64,000 nt of DNA. Source: JBPOFM01 sp041391925. Its GTDB lineage: Bacteria > Bacteroidota > Bacteroidia > Flavobacteriales > Flavobacteriaceae. Each line of letters starts with the position of its first letter. Within the stretch, counting starts at the first letter, position 1. The notes under the pieces were generated by a model. It had not been told where the DNA came from. It searched no databases and saw only the letters and a program-made list of their open reading frames with translations. Below, piece after piece: positions 27,321 to 36,200 of the stretch. Location of the stretch: NCBI GenBank assembly GCA_041391925.1, contig JAWKNA010000010.1, positions 1-64,000 of the forward strand, written 5' to 3'. A program made the position numbers and the translations under genes.

Positions 27321-28593
27321 CGTGATATTCTGCGACTTTCATATTCAAATCTATTGGTTCCTTTTGAATGACGTCGCTAGTGTCGGGTTGTAATACATCT
27401 TCGATATCTGCTCCTGGATTCGTCTTTAATGCCACTGCAAAAGCTATGACCGATATGATGATACCAGCCATAAAAACCGTGTATGTAGCTCTCAGAATAC
27501 GATATTTTCTGTCCAATACTTTGCCCAGAAAATAGAGATCTTTCGTCATGGAGCTGTACACATAATCTTTATCCTTAAGCAATTCGTCAATTGCCCATTC
27601 AAATTCCTTCAGATCCATTTTGTGAAAATTACCAAAAAAAGTAAGGTTTACGTTTTTGTTTGCCACATCCTCTTTAGTAAACTTTCCACTGGTAATATTA
27701 GGTCTGGTAGCAATAATGGACATGATCATAGAGACTACACCAACTAAGGTGAATAATGCAGTTGGATAAGTGAGGTATGGATTGGTATCCAATTTGGAAA
27801 TCAAATTTGCCAAAACCAATGAAATGATGATGGCATTAACGGATAATAGGATATTAGCTTTCGTATCTGCGATATCACTCAACTTCATATGGTTTCTCAA
27901 GGCAGTTCTGTAGAAAGATTGAATAGCACGCTCAGGACTTTCATCTTTATATTTGGCTTTAAGTTTTGCTTTTGTCCTCTCTTTTTTTAGCTTGTTTTTC
28001 TGTTTTCTTTTGTCCTTAATGAGAGAGGCAAGATTCTCCTCTTTCTGTTTTTGCCAGTTTTTCAGGGCATAATCCGTATAATATTGATGCTTTGTGGATA
28101 GCACTTCAATATTTTCATCCAGCCATTCATTTGCGGTAAATGTCTTGACATTTTGTAATTCCAGCTCTTTTCTCAGGAACTCGCTGGCCTCATTAAAATA
28201 ATCTTTCCCAAAATGGGAAGAGTCTGCATCACGAATGATTTTTCCAAGTTCTGAATGTGGAGAGTCCTTGAATTTGGTATCCATGATGCACAGATTGACA
28301 GCATCTATTTTTTCTTGTGGAACATTTTGCTCTTTGAGAAATTTCGTTGCGATTTTCACACTTAACTCCTCATGGTCTTCACGGGCTTCAATGTATCCAG
28401 TATCGTGCAATAAAGCTGCCAATTGGACAATTTCCTTTTTTTCGGCATTTATATCGGAATTCTCAAGAATTTCATTTGCACTTTTAAAAACACGTTTAGT
28501 ATGGGTGTAATTATGGTATATAAAATTATTGGGAAGTTTTTCCTTTAATAAATCAAAAACAAATTTGTCGGTTTTTTCGATGAGGTCAGACAT
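27301..28593 (-). CDS. HD phosphohydrolase fused to a Pycsar-effector-like transmembrane domain
   Basis: A 430-residue protein in two parts. Residues 1-190 are an HD domain with metal ligands H31, H63-D64 and D122/D124 (YHNYTH, LLHDTGY, RDADSSH), expected to cleave phosphoester bonds, often in nucleotides. A Lys-rich linker (~190-220) leads to a module resembling the DUF5706/PycTM effector family: RTALRNHMKLSDIADTKAN, two membrane helices near 245-297, a soluble stretch, and a third near 375-397. In Pycsar antiphage systems this module damages the membrane on sensing cCMP or cUMP. No cyclase gene is nearby, so a defence role is inference. Confidence 0.85.
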   Translation of the reverse strand: MSDLIEKTDKFVFDLLKEKLPNNFIYHNYTHTKRVFKSANEILENSDINAEKKEIVQLAALLHDTGYIEAREDHEELSVKIATKFLKEQNVPQEKIDAVNLCIMDTKFKDSPHSELGKIIRDADSSHFGKDYFNEASEFLRKELELQNVKTFTANEWLDENIEVLSTKHQYYTDYALKNWQKQKEENLASLIKDKRKQKNKLKKERTKAKLKAKYKDESPERAIQSFYRTALRNHMKLSDIADTKANILLSVNAIIISLVLANLISKLDTNPYLTYPTALFTLVGVVSMIMSIIATRPNITSGKFTKEDVANKNVNLTFFGNFHKMDLKEFEWAIDELLKDKDYVYSSMTKDLYFLGKVLDRKYRILRATYTVFMAGIIISVIAFAVALKTNPGADIEDVLQPDTSDVIQKEPIDLNMKVAEYHVNPVVH

Positions 28594-28737
28594 ACATGGA
28601 AGTTAAAAAAATTGATACAGCAAATTACTAAAAATTTAATTAAGGGGATTACTTCAATCGAAGCCATTTGTAATACAAAAGGTTAAATTTCGACTAAAAA
28701 AAATCTAAAATCAATAACTTTAAAAAAAATTGCACGT

Positions 28738-29184
28738 ATGCTTACTTGGAAAAACATCATGGATTTTGCAGTCAATGGCAATCCAAAACCAGATAAAAGA
28801 GTAGAAAAATCTGAAGCCGAATGGAAAGAGATGTTGACACCCGAACAATTTCGAATTACCAGAAAAAAAGGAACAGAAGCTCCAGGTACGGGAGCCTTAT
28901 GTAGTGTTTATGATGCAGGTCAATACAATTGCATCTGTTGTGACACACCATTGTTCGATTCGACCATAAAGTACGATTCCAAATCTGGTTGGCCTGCGTT
29001 TACCCAACCCATTAAGGAAAATGCCATCAAATATGATAAAGATACCAGTTTTGGTATGGTTCGAGTTGAGGTCATGTGCAATGTATGCGATTGCCATTTG
29101 GGCCACGTATTTCCCGATGGACCACAACCCAGTGGTTTGCGTTATTGTGTGAATTCGGAATCCATTAAACTAGAAAAAGAATAA
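28738..29184 (+). CDS. msrB: Peptide-methionine (R)-S-oxide reductase
   Basis: A 148-residue cytoplasmic enzyme that repairs the R form of methionine sulfoxide. The zinc-binding pairs CICC and CNVC, the motif SGWPAF and the catalytic Cys in RYCVNS (C137) are all present. No signal peptide is seen. A second ATG seven codons in is possible as start. It is followed 1 base later by msrA, so the two form a transcription unit covering both stereoisomers. Confidence 0.95.
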   Translation: MLTWKNIMDFAVNGNPKPDKRVEKSEAEWKEMLTPEQFRITRKKGTEAPGTGALCSVYDAGQYNCICCDTPLFDSTIKYDSKSGWPAFTQPIKENAIKYDKDTSFGMVRVEVMCNVCDCHLGHVFPDGPQPSGLRYCVNSESIKLEKE

Positions 29185-29185
29185 A

Positions 29186-29731
29186 ATGAACAAACAACAT
29201 ATAGAAATCGCCACCGTTGGTGGTGGCTGTTTTTGGTGCACAGAAGCGGTTTTTCAGGAAATTAAAGGAGTTATTAACGTAGTGTCAGGATATTCTGGAG
29301 GAACAGTTCCTGGCACTCCAACCTATAGGGAAGTCTGTTCAGGCCTTACAGGACATGCCGAAGCGGTTCAGGTTTCTTTCGACAGAAATACAATCAGCTA
29401 TAAAGATATTCTGGAAATCTTTATGACCACTCACGATCCAACAACCTTGAACAAACAGGGTGGCGATGTGGGTACCCAATATCGTTCAGTAATTTTTTAT
29501 CACGATAAGGATCAAAAGGAAATTGCAGAACAAGTTATTCGTGAATTATCAAAATATTTTGACCATCCTATTGTTACTGAAATACAGCCTTTACAGAAAT
29601 TCCATCAAGCTGAAGATTACCATCAAAACTATTACAAAAACAATGAAACACAAGGCTATTGCAGTTTTGTAATTACTCCCAAATTATCTAAACTTCGGCG
29701 TATGCATGCTGATAAACTAAAAGAGCGATAA
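29186..29731 (+). CDS. msrA: Peptide-methionine (S)-S-oxide reductase
   Basis: A 181-residue enzyme repairing the S form of methionine sulfoxide. The active-site motif GGCFWC carries the nucleophile C15, followed by SGYSGG and the GDVGTQYRS and AEDYHQNYY segments of the family. It starts 1 base after the msrB stop. The length is normal for a stand-alone MsrA without a fused MsrB domain. Confidence 0.96.
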   Translation: MNKQHIEIATVGGGCFWCTEAVFQEIKGVINVVSGYSGGTVPGTPTYREVCSGLTGHAEAVQVSFDRNTISYKDILEIFMTTHDPTTLNKQGGDVGTQYRSVIFYHDKDQKEIAEQVIRELSKYFDHPIVTEIQPLQKFHQAEDYHQNYYKNNETQGYCSFVITPKLSKLRRMHADKLKER

Positions 29732-29738
29732 TATATAG

Positions 29739-29812
29739 AGTTAAAGATTTTTGTGATTACGGCAATCTTAACTGGCTGTAAGGTTTTATTTAGAAATCAC
29801 ATCTTTTAATTG
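29739..29812 (+). promoter_or_regulatory. Intergenic segment with alternative hairpins before the hydrolase-OsmC gene
   Basis: AGTTAAAGATT (29739-29749) can pair with AATCTTAACT (29764-29773) with one bulge. The overlapping AAAGAT...GTGATT can instead pair with AATCACATCTTT further right. The two pairings exclude each other. No T-run follows either. It may be a structured leader or chance. Confidence 0.3.
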
Positions 29813-29852
29813 TAAAGTATTATCAAATGTAAGGTAAGAATACAATACTTAT

Positions 29853-31070
29853 ATGGAGAGCAAAAGACTAAACATACAAAATGCCAAAGGATTTCAGTTG
29901 CAAGCGCATTTGGAATTTCCGGCAAATCAAAAACCGAAGGAATATGCCATTTTTGCACACTGCTTTACTTGCAATAGTGATTTTCACTCGGTTAAGAATA
30001 TCAGTCGAGCTCTAACTTCATACGGTTTTGGTGTAGTTCGCTTCGATTTTACGGGTTTGGGAAAAAGTGAAGGAGAGTTTGAAGACAGTTATTTTTCTGC
30101 AAATGTTGCTGATTTGTTAGCCGTCTCCGATTTTATGCATGAGCACTACAAAGCACCTACATTACTGGTTGGCCATTCACTTGGTGGAGCAGCAGCTATC
30201 GTTGCAGCTTCAAAATTGGATGCTGTAAAAGCTGTTGCTACCATTGCAGCGCCATCCTCAACCGAACATGTCAAAAAGCATTTTTCACATTATGTGCATG
30301 AAATTGCCGAAAAGGGAAACATACAAGTGAATATTGGAGGAAAGCCTTTCACGATAAATCAGGAATTTGTGGATGATTTTGACAAGACTGATTTACTTGC
30401 AATCACTAAAAAACTTCACAAACCTATTTTGATTATGCATTCACCTTTTGACAAGGTTGTGGGCATTGAGAACGCACATCAATTATACAAAGTGGCACAG
30501 CATCCAAAAAGCTTTATAAGTCTAGACAATGCAGATCATCTGCTTTTAAAAAGCAAGGACAGTTGTTATACAGGAACTATGATTGGTGCATGGGCAAATC
30601 GATATATTCCGATTGAAGATAATGAAATGTTGGATACCGAAGGAGAGCAATTAGTAGCTCATCTCAATATTGATGAAGATAATTTTACCACTGCCATCCA
30701 AACCGCAAAACACAGCTTTATAGCCGATGAGCCGGAAAGTGCTGATGGTAATGATTTTGGTCCTTCGCCCTATGATTTTTTAAGTGCTGGTTTAGCAGCC
30801 TGTACGGTCATGACCTTAAAATTATATGCTGATCGCAAACAATGGGATCTCCAAGAAGTGTATACCTACATCACTTATTCAAAAAAACACAGCGACGATT
30901 TAATGTTGGACAATGAAAAGCCAACTACATTTGACCATCTTTCAAAAAAATTAAAATTTGTGGGGAATCTGGATGAGAAACAAAAAGAAAAATTAAAGGA
31001 AATTGCTTCAAAATGCCCTGTTCATAGAACGCTGCAAAGTGAGATTGTTATTGAAACTGAAATCGTATAA
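29853..31070 (+). CDS. Bifunctional alpha/beta-hydrolase/OsmC-family protein
   Basis: A 405-residue cytoplasmic fusion. Residues ~1-255 are a serine hydrolase with the elbow GHSLGG and catalytic Asp/His candidates in HSPFDKVV and NADHLLL. Residues ~265-405 are an OsmC/Ohr-like peroxiredoxin domain with the two redox Cys in LAACTVMT and SKCPVHR. The OsmC part should reduce organic hydroperoxides. The hydrolase substrate is unknown but may be an oxidised or acylated lipid. The stop codon directly abuts the egtB start, so the two are likely co-translated. This fusion type is known in other bacteria. Confidence 0.93.
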   Translation: MESKRLNIQNAKGFQLQAHLEFPANQKPKEYAIFAHCFTCNSDFHSVKNISRALTSYGFGVVRFDFTGLGKSEGEFEDSYFSANVADLLAVSDFMHEHYKAPTLLVGHSLGGAAAIVAASKLDAVKAVATIAAPSSTEHVKKHFSHYVHEIAEKGNIQVNIGGKPFTINQEFVDDFDKTDLLAITKKLHKPILIMHSPFDKVVGIENAHQLYKVAQHPKSFISLDNADHLLLKSKDSCYTGTMIGAWANRYIPIEDNEMLDTEGEQLVAHLNIDEDNFTTAIQTAKHSFIADEPESADGNDFGPSPYDFLSAGLAACTVMTLKLYADRKQWDLQEVYTYITYSKKHSDDLMLDNEKPTTFDHLSKKLKFVGNLDEKQKEKLKEIASKCPVHRTLQSEIVIETEIV

Positions 31071-32216
31071 ATGAATTTAATAGATAAATATATACATAAC
31101 CGAAATCGTTTTACTGAGATATGTAAGCCACTAAAAACAGAAGACTTCTCTGTGCAGCCAGCAGAATTTGTTTCGCCAATTAAATGGCATTTGGCCCACA
31201 CTACATGGTTTTTTGAACAATTTGTTTTGCGTCGGTACAAAAAGGGTTACAAAGTTTTTGATGAAGATTTTGCTTATCTATTCAATAGTTATTATAACAA
31301 TGCAGGGAAAAGAGTGTTGCGACCCAATCGAGGATTGATGACGCGACCAACTGTCGAAGAGGTCAATGGATACAGGGATTTTGTGGATTCACAAATGTTG
31401 GAATTTATGAACGAATGCCCTTCGGATGAAGCCAAAAAAATCATTGAACTTGGTTTACATCATGAACAGCAACACCAAGAATTGTTTTTTTACGATATTA
31501 AATACATTTTGGGTAACCAGCCTACTTTTCCAAAATTTGAGAATGATTTAACATTAAAGCCGATTGCAGTAAATTCCAAATCCATCAAAATTGAAGAAGG
31601 TCTCTATGATATTGGCCACGAAGGTGAAGGTTTTTGTTTTGATTGCGAATTGGGCAGACACAAAGTTTATTTAAATGCCTTTGAAATTTCCGATCAGCTT
31701 GTTACCAATTCTGCCTATATGGAATTCATTGAAGCTGGTGGTTATGAGGATTTCAATCTATGGCATGCCGAAGGTTGGGATTTCATTCGGAACGAGAATA
31801 TAAAAGCACCAATGTATTGGCACAAAGTGGATGATAACTGGCATCATTACACCTTTGACGGATTAATGAAAGTCACACCCAATCTGCCAGTGCAAAATAT
31901 TAGTTATTACGAGGCGTCAGCATTTGCCCAATGGAAAGGGATGCGCTTGCCAACAGAGTTTGAATGGGAAGTGGCTTCGAATCAATTCAATTATGGTCAG
32001 CTTTGGGAATTTACCAACTCTGCTTTTCTACCTTATCCCAATTACAAAAAAGTGGAAGGTGCTTTGGGCGAGTACAACGGCAAATTTATGGTCAATCAAA
32101 TGGTTTTGCGTGGTGCATCTATAGCGACACCAAAAGCACATAGCAGACATACGTACAGAAACTTTTTTCATCCACACATGCGCTGGATGTTTTCGGGAAT
32201 AAGACTTGCAAAATAG
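31071..32216 (+). CDS. egtB: Ergothioneine biosynthesis sulfoxide synthase EgtB
   Basis: A 381-residue non-heme iron enzyme that joins a thiol donor to trimethylhistidine (hercynine) with oxygen. The N-terminal DinB-like helical domain holds the iron ligands H43 (HLAHTT) and H131/H135 (HHEQQH). The C-terminal FGE-sulfatase-like domain spans ~170-381, with EVASNQF and RHTYRNFFHPHMRWMFSGIR. It is followed 3 bases later by egtD. No egtA, egtC or egtE is adjacent, so cysteine may be used directly and the C-S lyase encoded elsewhere. Confidence 0.93.
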   Translation: MNLIDKYIHNRNRFTEICKPLKTEDFSVQPAEFVSPIKWHLAHTTWFFEQFVLRRYKKGYKVFDEDFAYLFNSYYNNAGKRVLRPNRGLMTRPTVEEVNGYRDFVDSQMLEFMNECPSDEAKKIIELGLHHEQQHQELFFYDIKYILGNQPTFPKFENDLTLKPIAVNSKSIKIEEGLYDIGHEGEGFCFDCELGRHKVYLNAFEISDQLVTNSAYMEFIEAGGYEDFNLWHAEGWDFIRNENIKAPMYWHKVDDNWHHYTFDGLMKVTPNLPVQNISYYEASAFAQWKGMRLPTEFEWEVASNQFNYGQLWEFTNSAFLPYPNYKKVEGALGEYNGKFMVNQMVLRGASIATPKAHSRHTYRNFFHPHMRWMFSGIRLAK

Positions 32217-32219
32217 GAT

Positions 32220-33158
32220 ATGGACAATAATTTCGCAAACGATGTCATCAACGGGTTGACGGCAAAAGAAAAGCATCTTTCTTCAAAATACTTTTATGAT
32301 GATACTGGGAGTCATATTTTTCAGGAAATCATGAAAATGCCCGAATATTATCTGACTGACTGTGAATATGAAATTCTGTCCCTTCAAGCCAAACAGATTT
32401 ATGATGCATTGCAATTTTCAGAACCCTTCAACATCATAGAATTGGGTGCTGGAGACGGTTTCAAAACTTTCAAATTGTTGGAATTCTTGCAGCTTAATAA
32501 AGTCAATTTCAATTATATGCCCATTGATATTTCACAAGAAGCAATTGATTTGTTGAATGAGCGCTTACAAGAGCGATTGCCGCAACTATCCATCAAGCCA
32601 CGAGTGGGTGACTATTTTGAAATATTGGGGAATGAAAAGCACAGTAAATTGCCCAGCTTTTTATTGTTCCTCGGCAGTAATATTGGCAATTATGGTAGCC
32701 AAGAGGCCAAAAATTTATTGAAACTCTTTCATCAAAGCATGAACCAAGGGGATAAACTTCTGATTGGTTTCGATTTGAAAAAGAACCCTTTGACCATTCG
32801 CCAAGCCTACTTTGACCCTCATGGCATTACCAAACGGTTCAACATCAATTTGTTGATACGGATTAATCGCGAATTTGATGCCGATTTCCAGATTGATGAT
32901 TTTGATTTTTATTGCCAATATGATGCAATTACAGGTGAAGTGAAAAGCTATTTGATCAGTTTAAAAAAGCAAAAGGTACATTTAAAAAAACTCGACAGAA
33001 TGATAGAGTTTGAACAAAATGAATTAATTTGGACGGAGCTATCAAAAAAGTTTGATGTTGAAGAAATTGAAGAATTGGCTTTCGAGACAGGCTTTTCAAT
33101 AAATACTCATTTTCTGGATTGCAAGCAATATTTCACGGATAGTCTTTGGGAGAAATAA
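32220..33158 (+). CDS. egtD: L-histidine N-alpha-methyltransferase EgtD
   Basis: A 312-residue SAM-dependent enzyme that trimethylates histidine to hercynine, the first step of ergothioneine synthesis. Family features: KYFYDDTGSHIFQEIMKMPEYYLTDCE at the N-terminus, the SAM loop IIELGAGDGFKT near residue 76, FLGSNIGNY and LIGFDLKKNP. Length matches the family. Gene order with egtB 3 bases upstream confirms the pathway. Confidence 0.95.
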   Translation: MDNNFANDVINGLTAKEKHLSSKYFYDDTGSHIFQEIMKMPEYYLTDCEYEILSLQAKQIYDALQFSEPFNIIELGAGDGFKTFKLLEFLQLNKVNFNYMPIDISQEAIDLLNERLQERLPQLSIKPRVGDYFEILGNEKHSKLPSFLLFLGSNIGNYGSQEAKNLLKLFHQSMNQGDKLLIGFDLKKNPLTIRQAYFDPHGITKRFNINLLIRINREFDADFQIDDFDFYCQYDAITGEVKSYLISLKKQKVHLKKLDRMIEFEQNELIWTELSKKFDVEEIEELAFETGFSINTHFLDCKQYFTDSLWEK

Positions 33159-33219
33159 GGGGGATTCAATACACATTTTATGCAATTGCGTTAAAATATT
33201 GCCTTAAAGTTGGATAATT

Positions 33220-36200
33220 ATGCATATTACAAATATCATGATGAAAAAAAGCATACCATTTTCAATAACGATACTCACAATTTTCATACTGCATTCATGT
33301 GCTTCCTATAAACCTCAAATCAGAAATGATGAGGATAAAAATAATGTATTCCCTAATAAGGAAGTTGATCGAACCTTTTACCTTATAGGCGATGCAGGCC
33401 TATCTCCTGCCAATGGGCTTTCATTATCCCTGAATGCTTTCAAATCCTACATAAAAAATAAAGAGACTAAAAATGACTATGCTCTTTTTTTAGGGGATAA
33501 TGTATACCCTGAGGGTATGCCGAAGGAAGATGAAAGTTATAGAAGCCAAGCTGAGCATCATATGGATGCTCAATTTGAATCAGTAAAAGGTTTCAAAGGA
33601 AAAACCATTTTTATTCCAGGCAATCATGAATGGTATGCTGATGGTGTTGACGGTGTAAAGGAGGAAGAGAAATATGTGGAGGCTGCGCTAGGAAAAGATT
33701 CTTTCCTGCCTACAAATGGTTGCCCAATGGAGAGCATAGATGTAAGTGAAACTGTTCAGCTTATCATTATAGATACACAATGGTATCTCGAAAACTGGGA
33801 CTATCATCCCACTATGAACGACGAATGTGAAATCAAGACAAGGGAGCGAATGCTTCTTGAATTGGAAGGAGAAATAAAAAAAGCTCAGGGTAAAACAGTG
33901 GTCATTGCCATGCACCACCCAATGTTTACTAATGGCGTCCATGGAGGTTATTTTGCACTCAATAAACATCTTTATCCTACACAAAAGGACATTCCCATTC
34001 CCATCTTGTCTTCATTGGTCACCCAGATACGAACACAAGGAGGTATTTCTATTCAGGATCGATATAACGAACTGTACAATAACCTAATGAAGCGCATAGA
34101 AACCCTGGCTACAGAAAGTGGTAACATTACGTTTGTTTCTGGTCATGAACATACCTTACAGTACATCGAGACAGAACATATCAAACAAATTGTCAGTGGA
34201 GCGGGTTCTAAAGAATCTTATGTGGCATTGAGTGACAATGGCCTTTTTACCTATGGGAAACAAGGTTTTGCAGTATATACAGTATTTAAGGATGGAAGCT
34301 CATGGGTTCAATATTTTTCAGCCGAAGGTGGTGAACCAAGCCTTCTGTTTCAAAAAGAAGTTTACCCACCCACAGCACATTTTGACGTGTCCAAACTTCC
34401 CGATACGTTTCCACGTGAAGTAGAGGTTTCAGTCTATGCAGATGAAGAAACAGACAAAAAAGGATTTTATGAAACCATTTGGGGAGAGCGCTATCGCAAT
34501 ATATATAGCAAAAAAGTGAGGGTCCCAGTCGCAACTTTGGATACGTTATATGGTGGTCTGGAAATAGTTAGAAAAGGTGGAGGTCATCAAACCCGTTCGT
34601 TAAGGTTGAAGACGAAGGACGGAAGAGAACTCAATTTAAGGGCATTGCGCAAAAGCGCCACGCAATATCTTCAGGCGGTCGTGTTTAAAGACACCTATGT
34701 TCAAGATGATTTTGAGCAAACCGAAGTTGAAAATCTGATTCTCGATTTTTATACTGCTGCCCATCCTTATGCATTTTTGGCTATTCCAGATTTATCCCAT
34801 GCAGCCAAATTATATCATACCAACCCTAAGTTGTTTTTTATCCCCAAACATAAGTATTTAGGAGATTTTAATACGGAATATGGCGGCGAACTTTATATGA
34901 TAGAGGAGCGTCCAGAAGATGACTATACTGACGAACGGACTTTTGGATATGCCGATGATATAGAAAGCACACATGACATCATCGAAAAAATCCGAAAGGA
35001 CGAAAAATATAAAATTGATGAAAATGCCTATGTAAGGGCTCGATTGTTTGACATGCTTGTTGGCGATTGGGATCGGCACCAAGACCAATGGCGATGGGCA
35101 CAATTTGACCAAGAAAATGGTGACAAAGTTTACAAGCCAATACCAAGAGATCGAGACCAAGTGTTTTCAAATTTTGATGGAGCCTTGCTCGATGTTTTAA
35201 AAGTGATTACAGGCGCCACAAAACAATTGCAAGTTTATGATGCAGAGGCCAAGGATATCAAATGGATGAATAGCGCAGGTGTCAAACTGGATAGAGTCCT
35301 CATCCAAAAATCTGAGAAGGATGTATGGTTAAAGCAGGCTCAGTTTTTACAGGACAATATTACAGACGAAGTCATAGAAACGGCATTCAGTAAAGTGCCC
35401 AAAGAAGTGCAAGACAGCTCGCTGGAGGATATAAAGAATAAGCTTAAAGGAAGACGCTCCAACATCAAGGACATTGCAGAACGTTATTATGATTACTTAA
35501 ACAGTTTGGTAACCATAACAGGAACTGACAAAGACGATTATTTTGAAATCACACGTATTGGCGATAACGAAACCCATGTAAAGGTATCAAGAATAAAGGA
35601 TGGAAAAAAAGCCGATGTGTTGCTCGACCGAACTTTTAACAAAAATATAACCAAGGAAATCTGGATCTATGGATTGGATGACAAAGATGTTTTTGAAGTG
35701 AGCGGAAAGGCCCATAACATGATTTACACACGAATCATCGGAGGCCAAAACAACGATACCTACATTATAAAAAATGGAAGGCGCATCAAAATTTATGACC
35801 ATAAAACAAAGAAAAATACCATTGAAGAGAACAAAGGGGCTCAAATCAAATTGACAGATATTTATAATCTTAACCTATTCGATTTTCAAAAGACCATCGT
35901 AAGAACCAATCTCATTACTCCAAGTATTGGTTACAATCCAGATGATGGTATTAAAATTGGGATTGCCGATACTTATACCGTTAAGGGATTTCAGCGTAAT
36001 CCATTTTCGCAGCAGCATACTTTTAATGGAGGCTATTTCTTCGCCACCAATGGGTTTGACTTAAAATACAATGGAGAATTCGCTAACATTTTTGCAGATT
36101 ATAATTTGCTTGTAGGTGGACGTTTCACTTCAGAAAACTTTACCCGTAATTTCTTTGGATATGGAAATGAAACCCTAAACAATGATGATGAACTGGATTT

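Noticed and set aside
24942..28593. A complete Pycsar or CBASS defence operon
   Set aside because: No nucleotide cyclase motif was found in the GAF protein or any other neighbour, so only an effector-like module can be claimed.
31071..33158. A broken ergothioneine pathway because egtA, egtC and egtE are absent
   Set aside because: Many bacteria use only egtB and egtD in a cluster, with cysteine as donor and the lyase elsewhere. Both genes here are intact.
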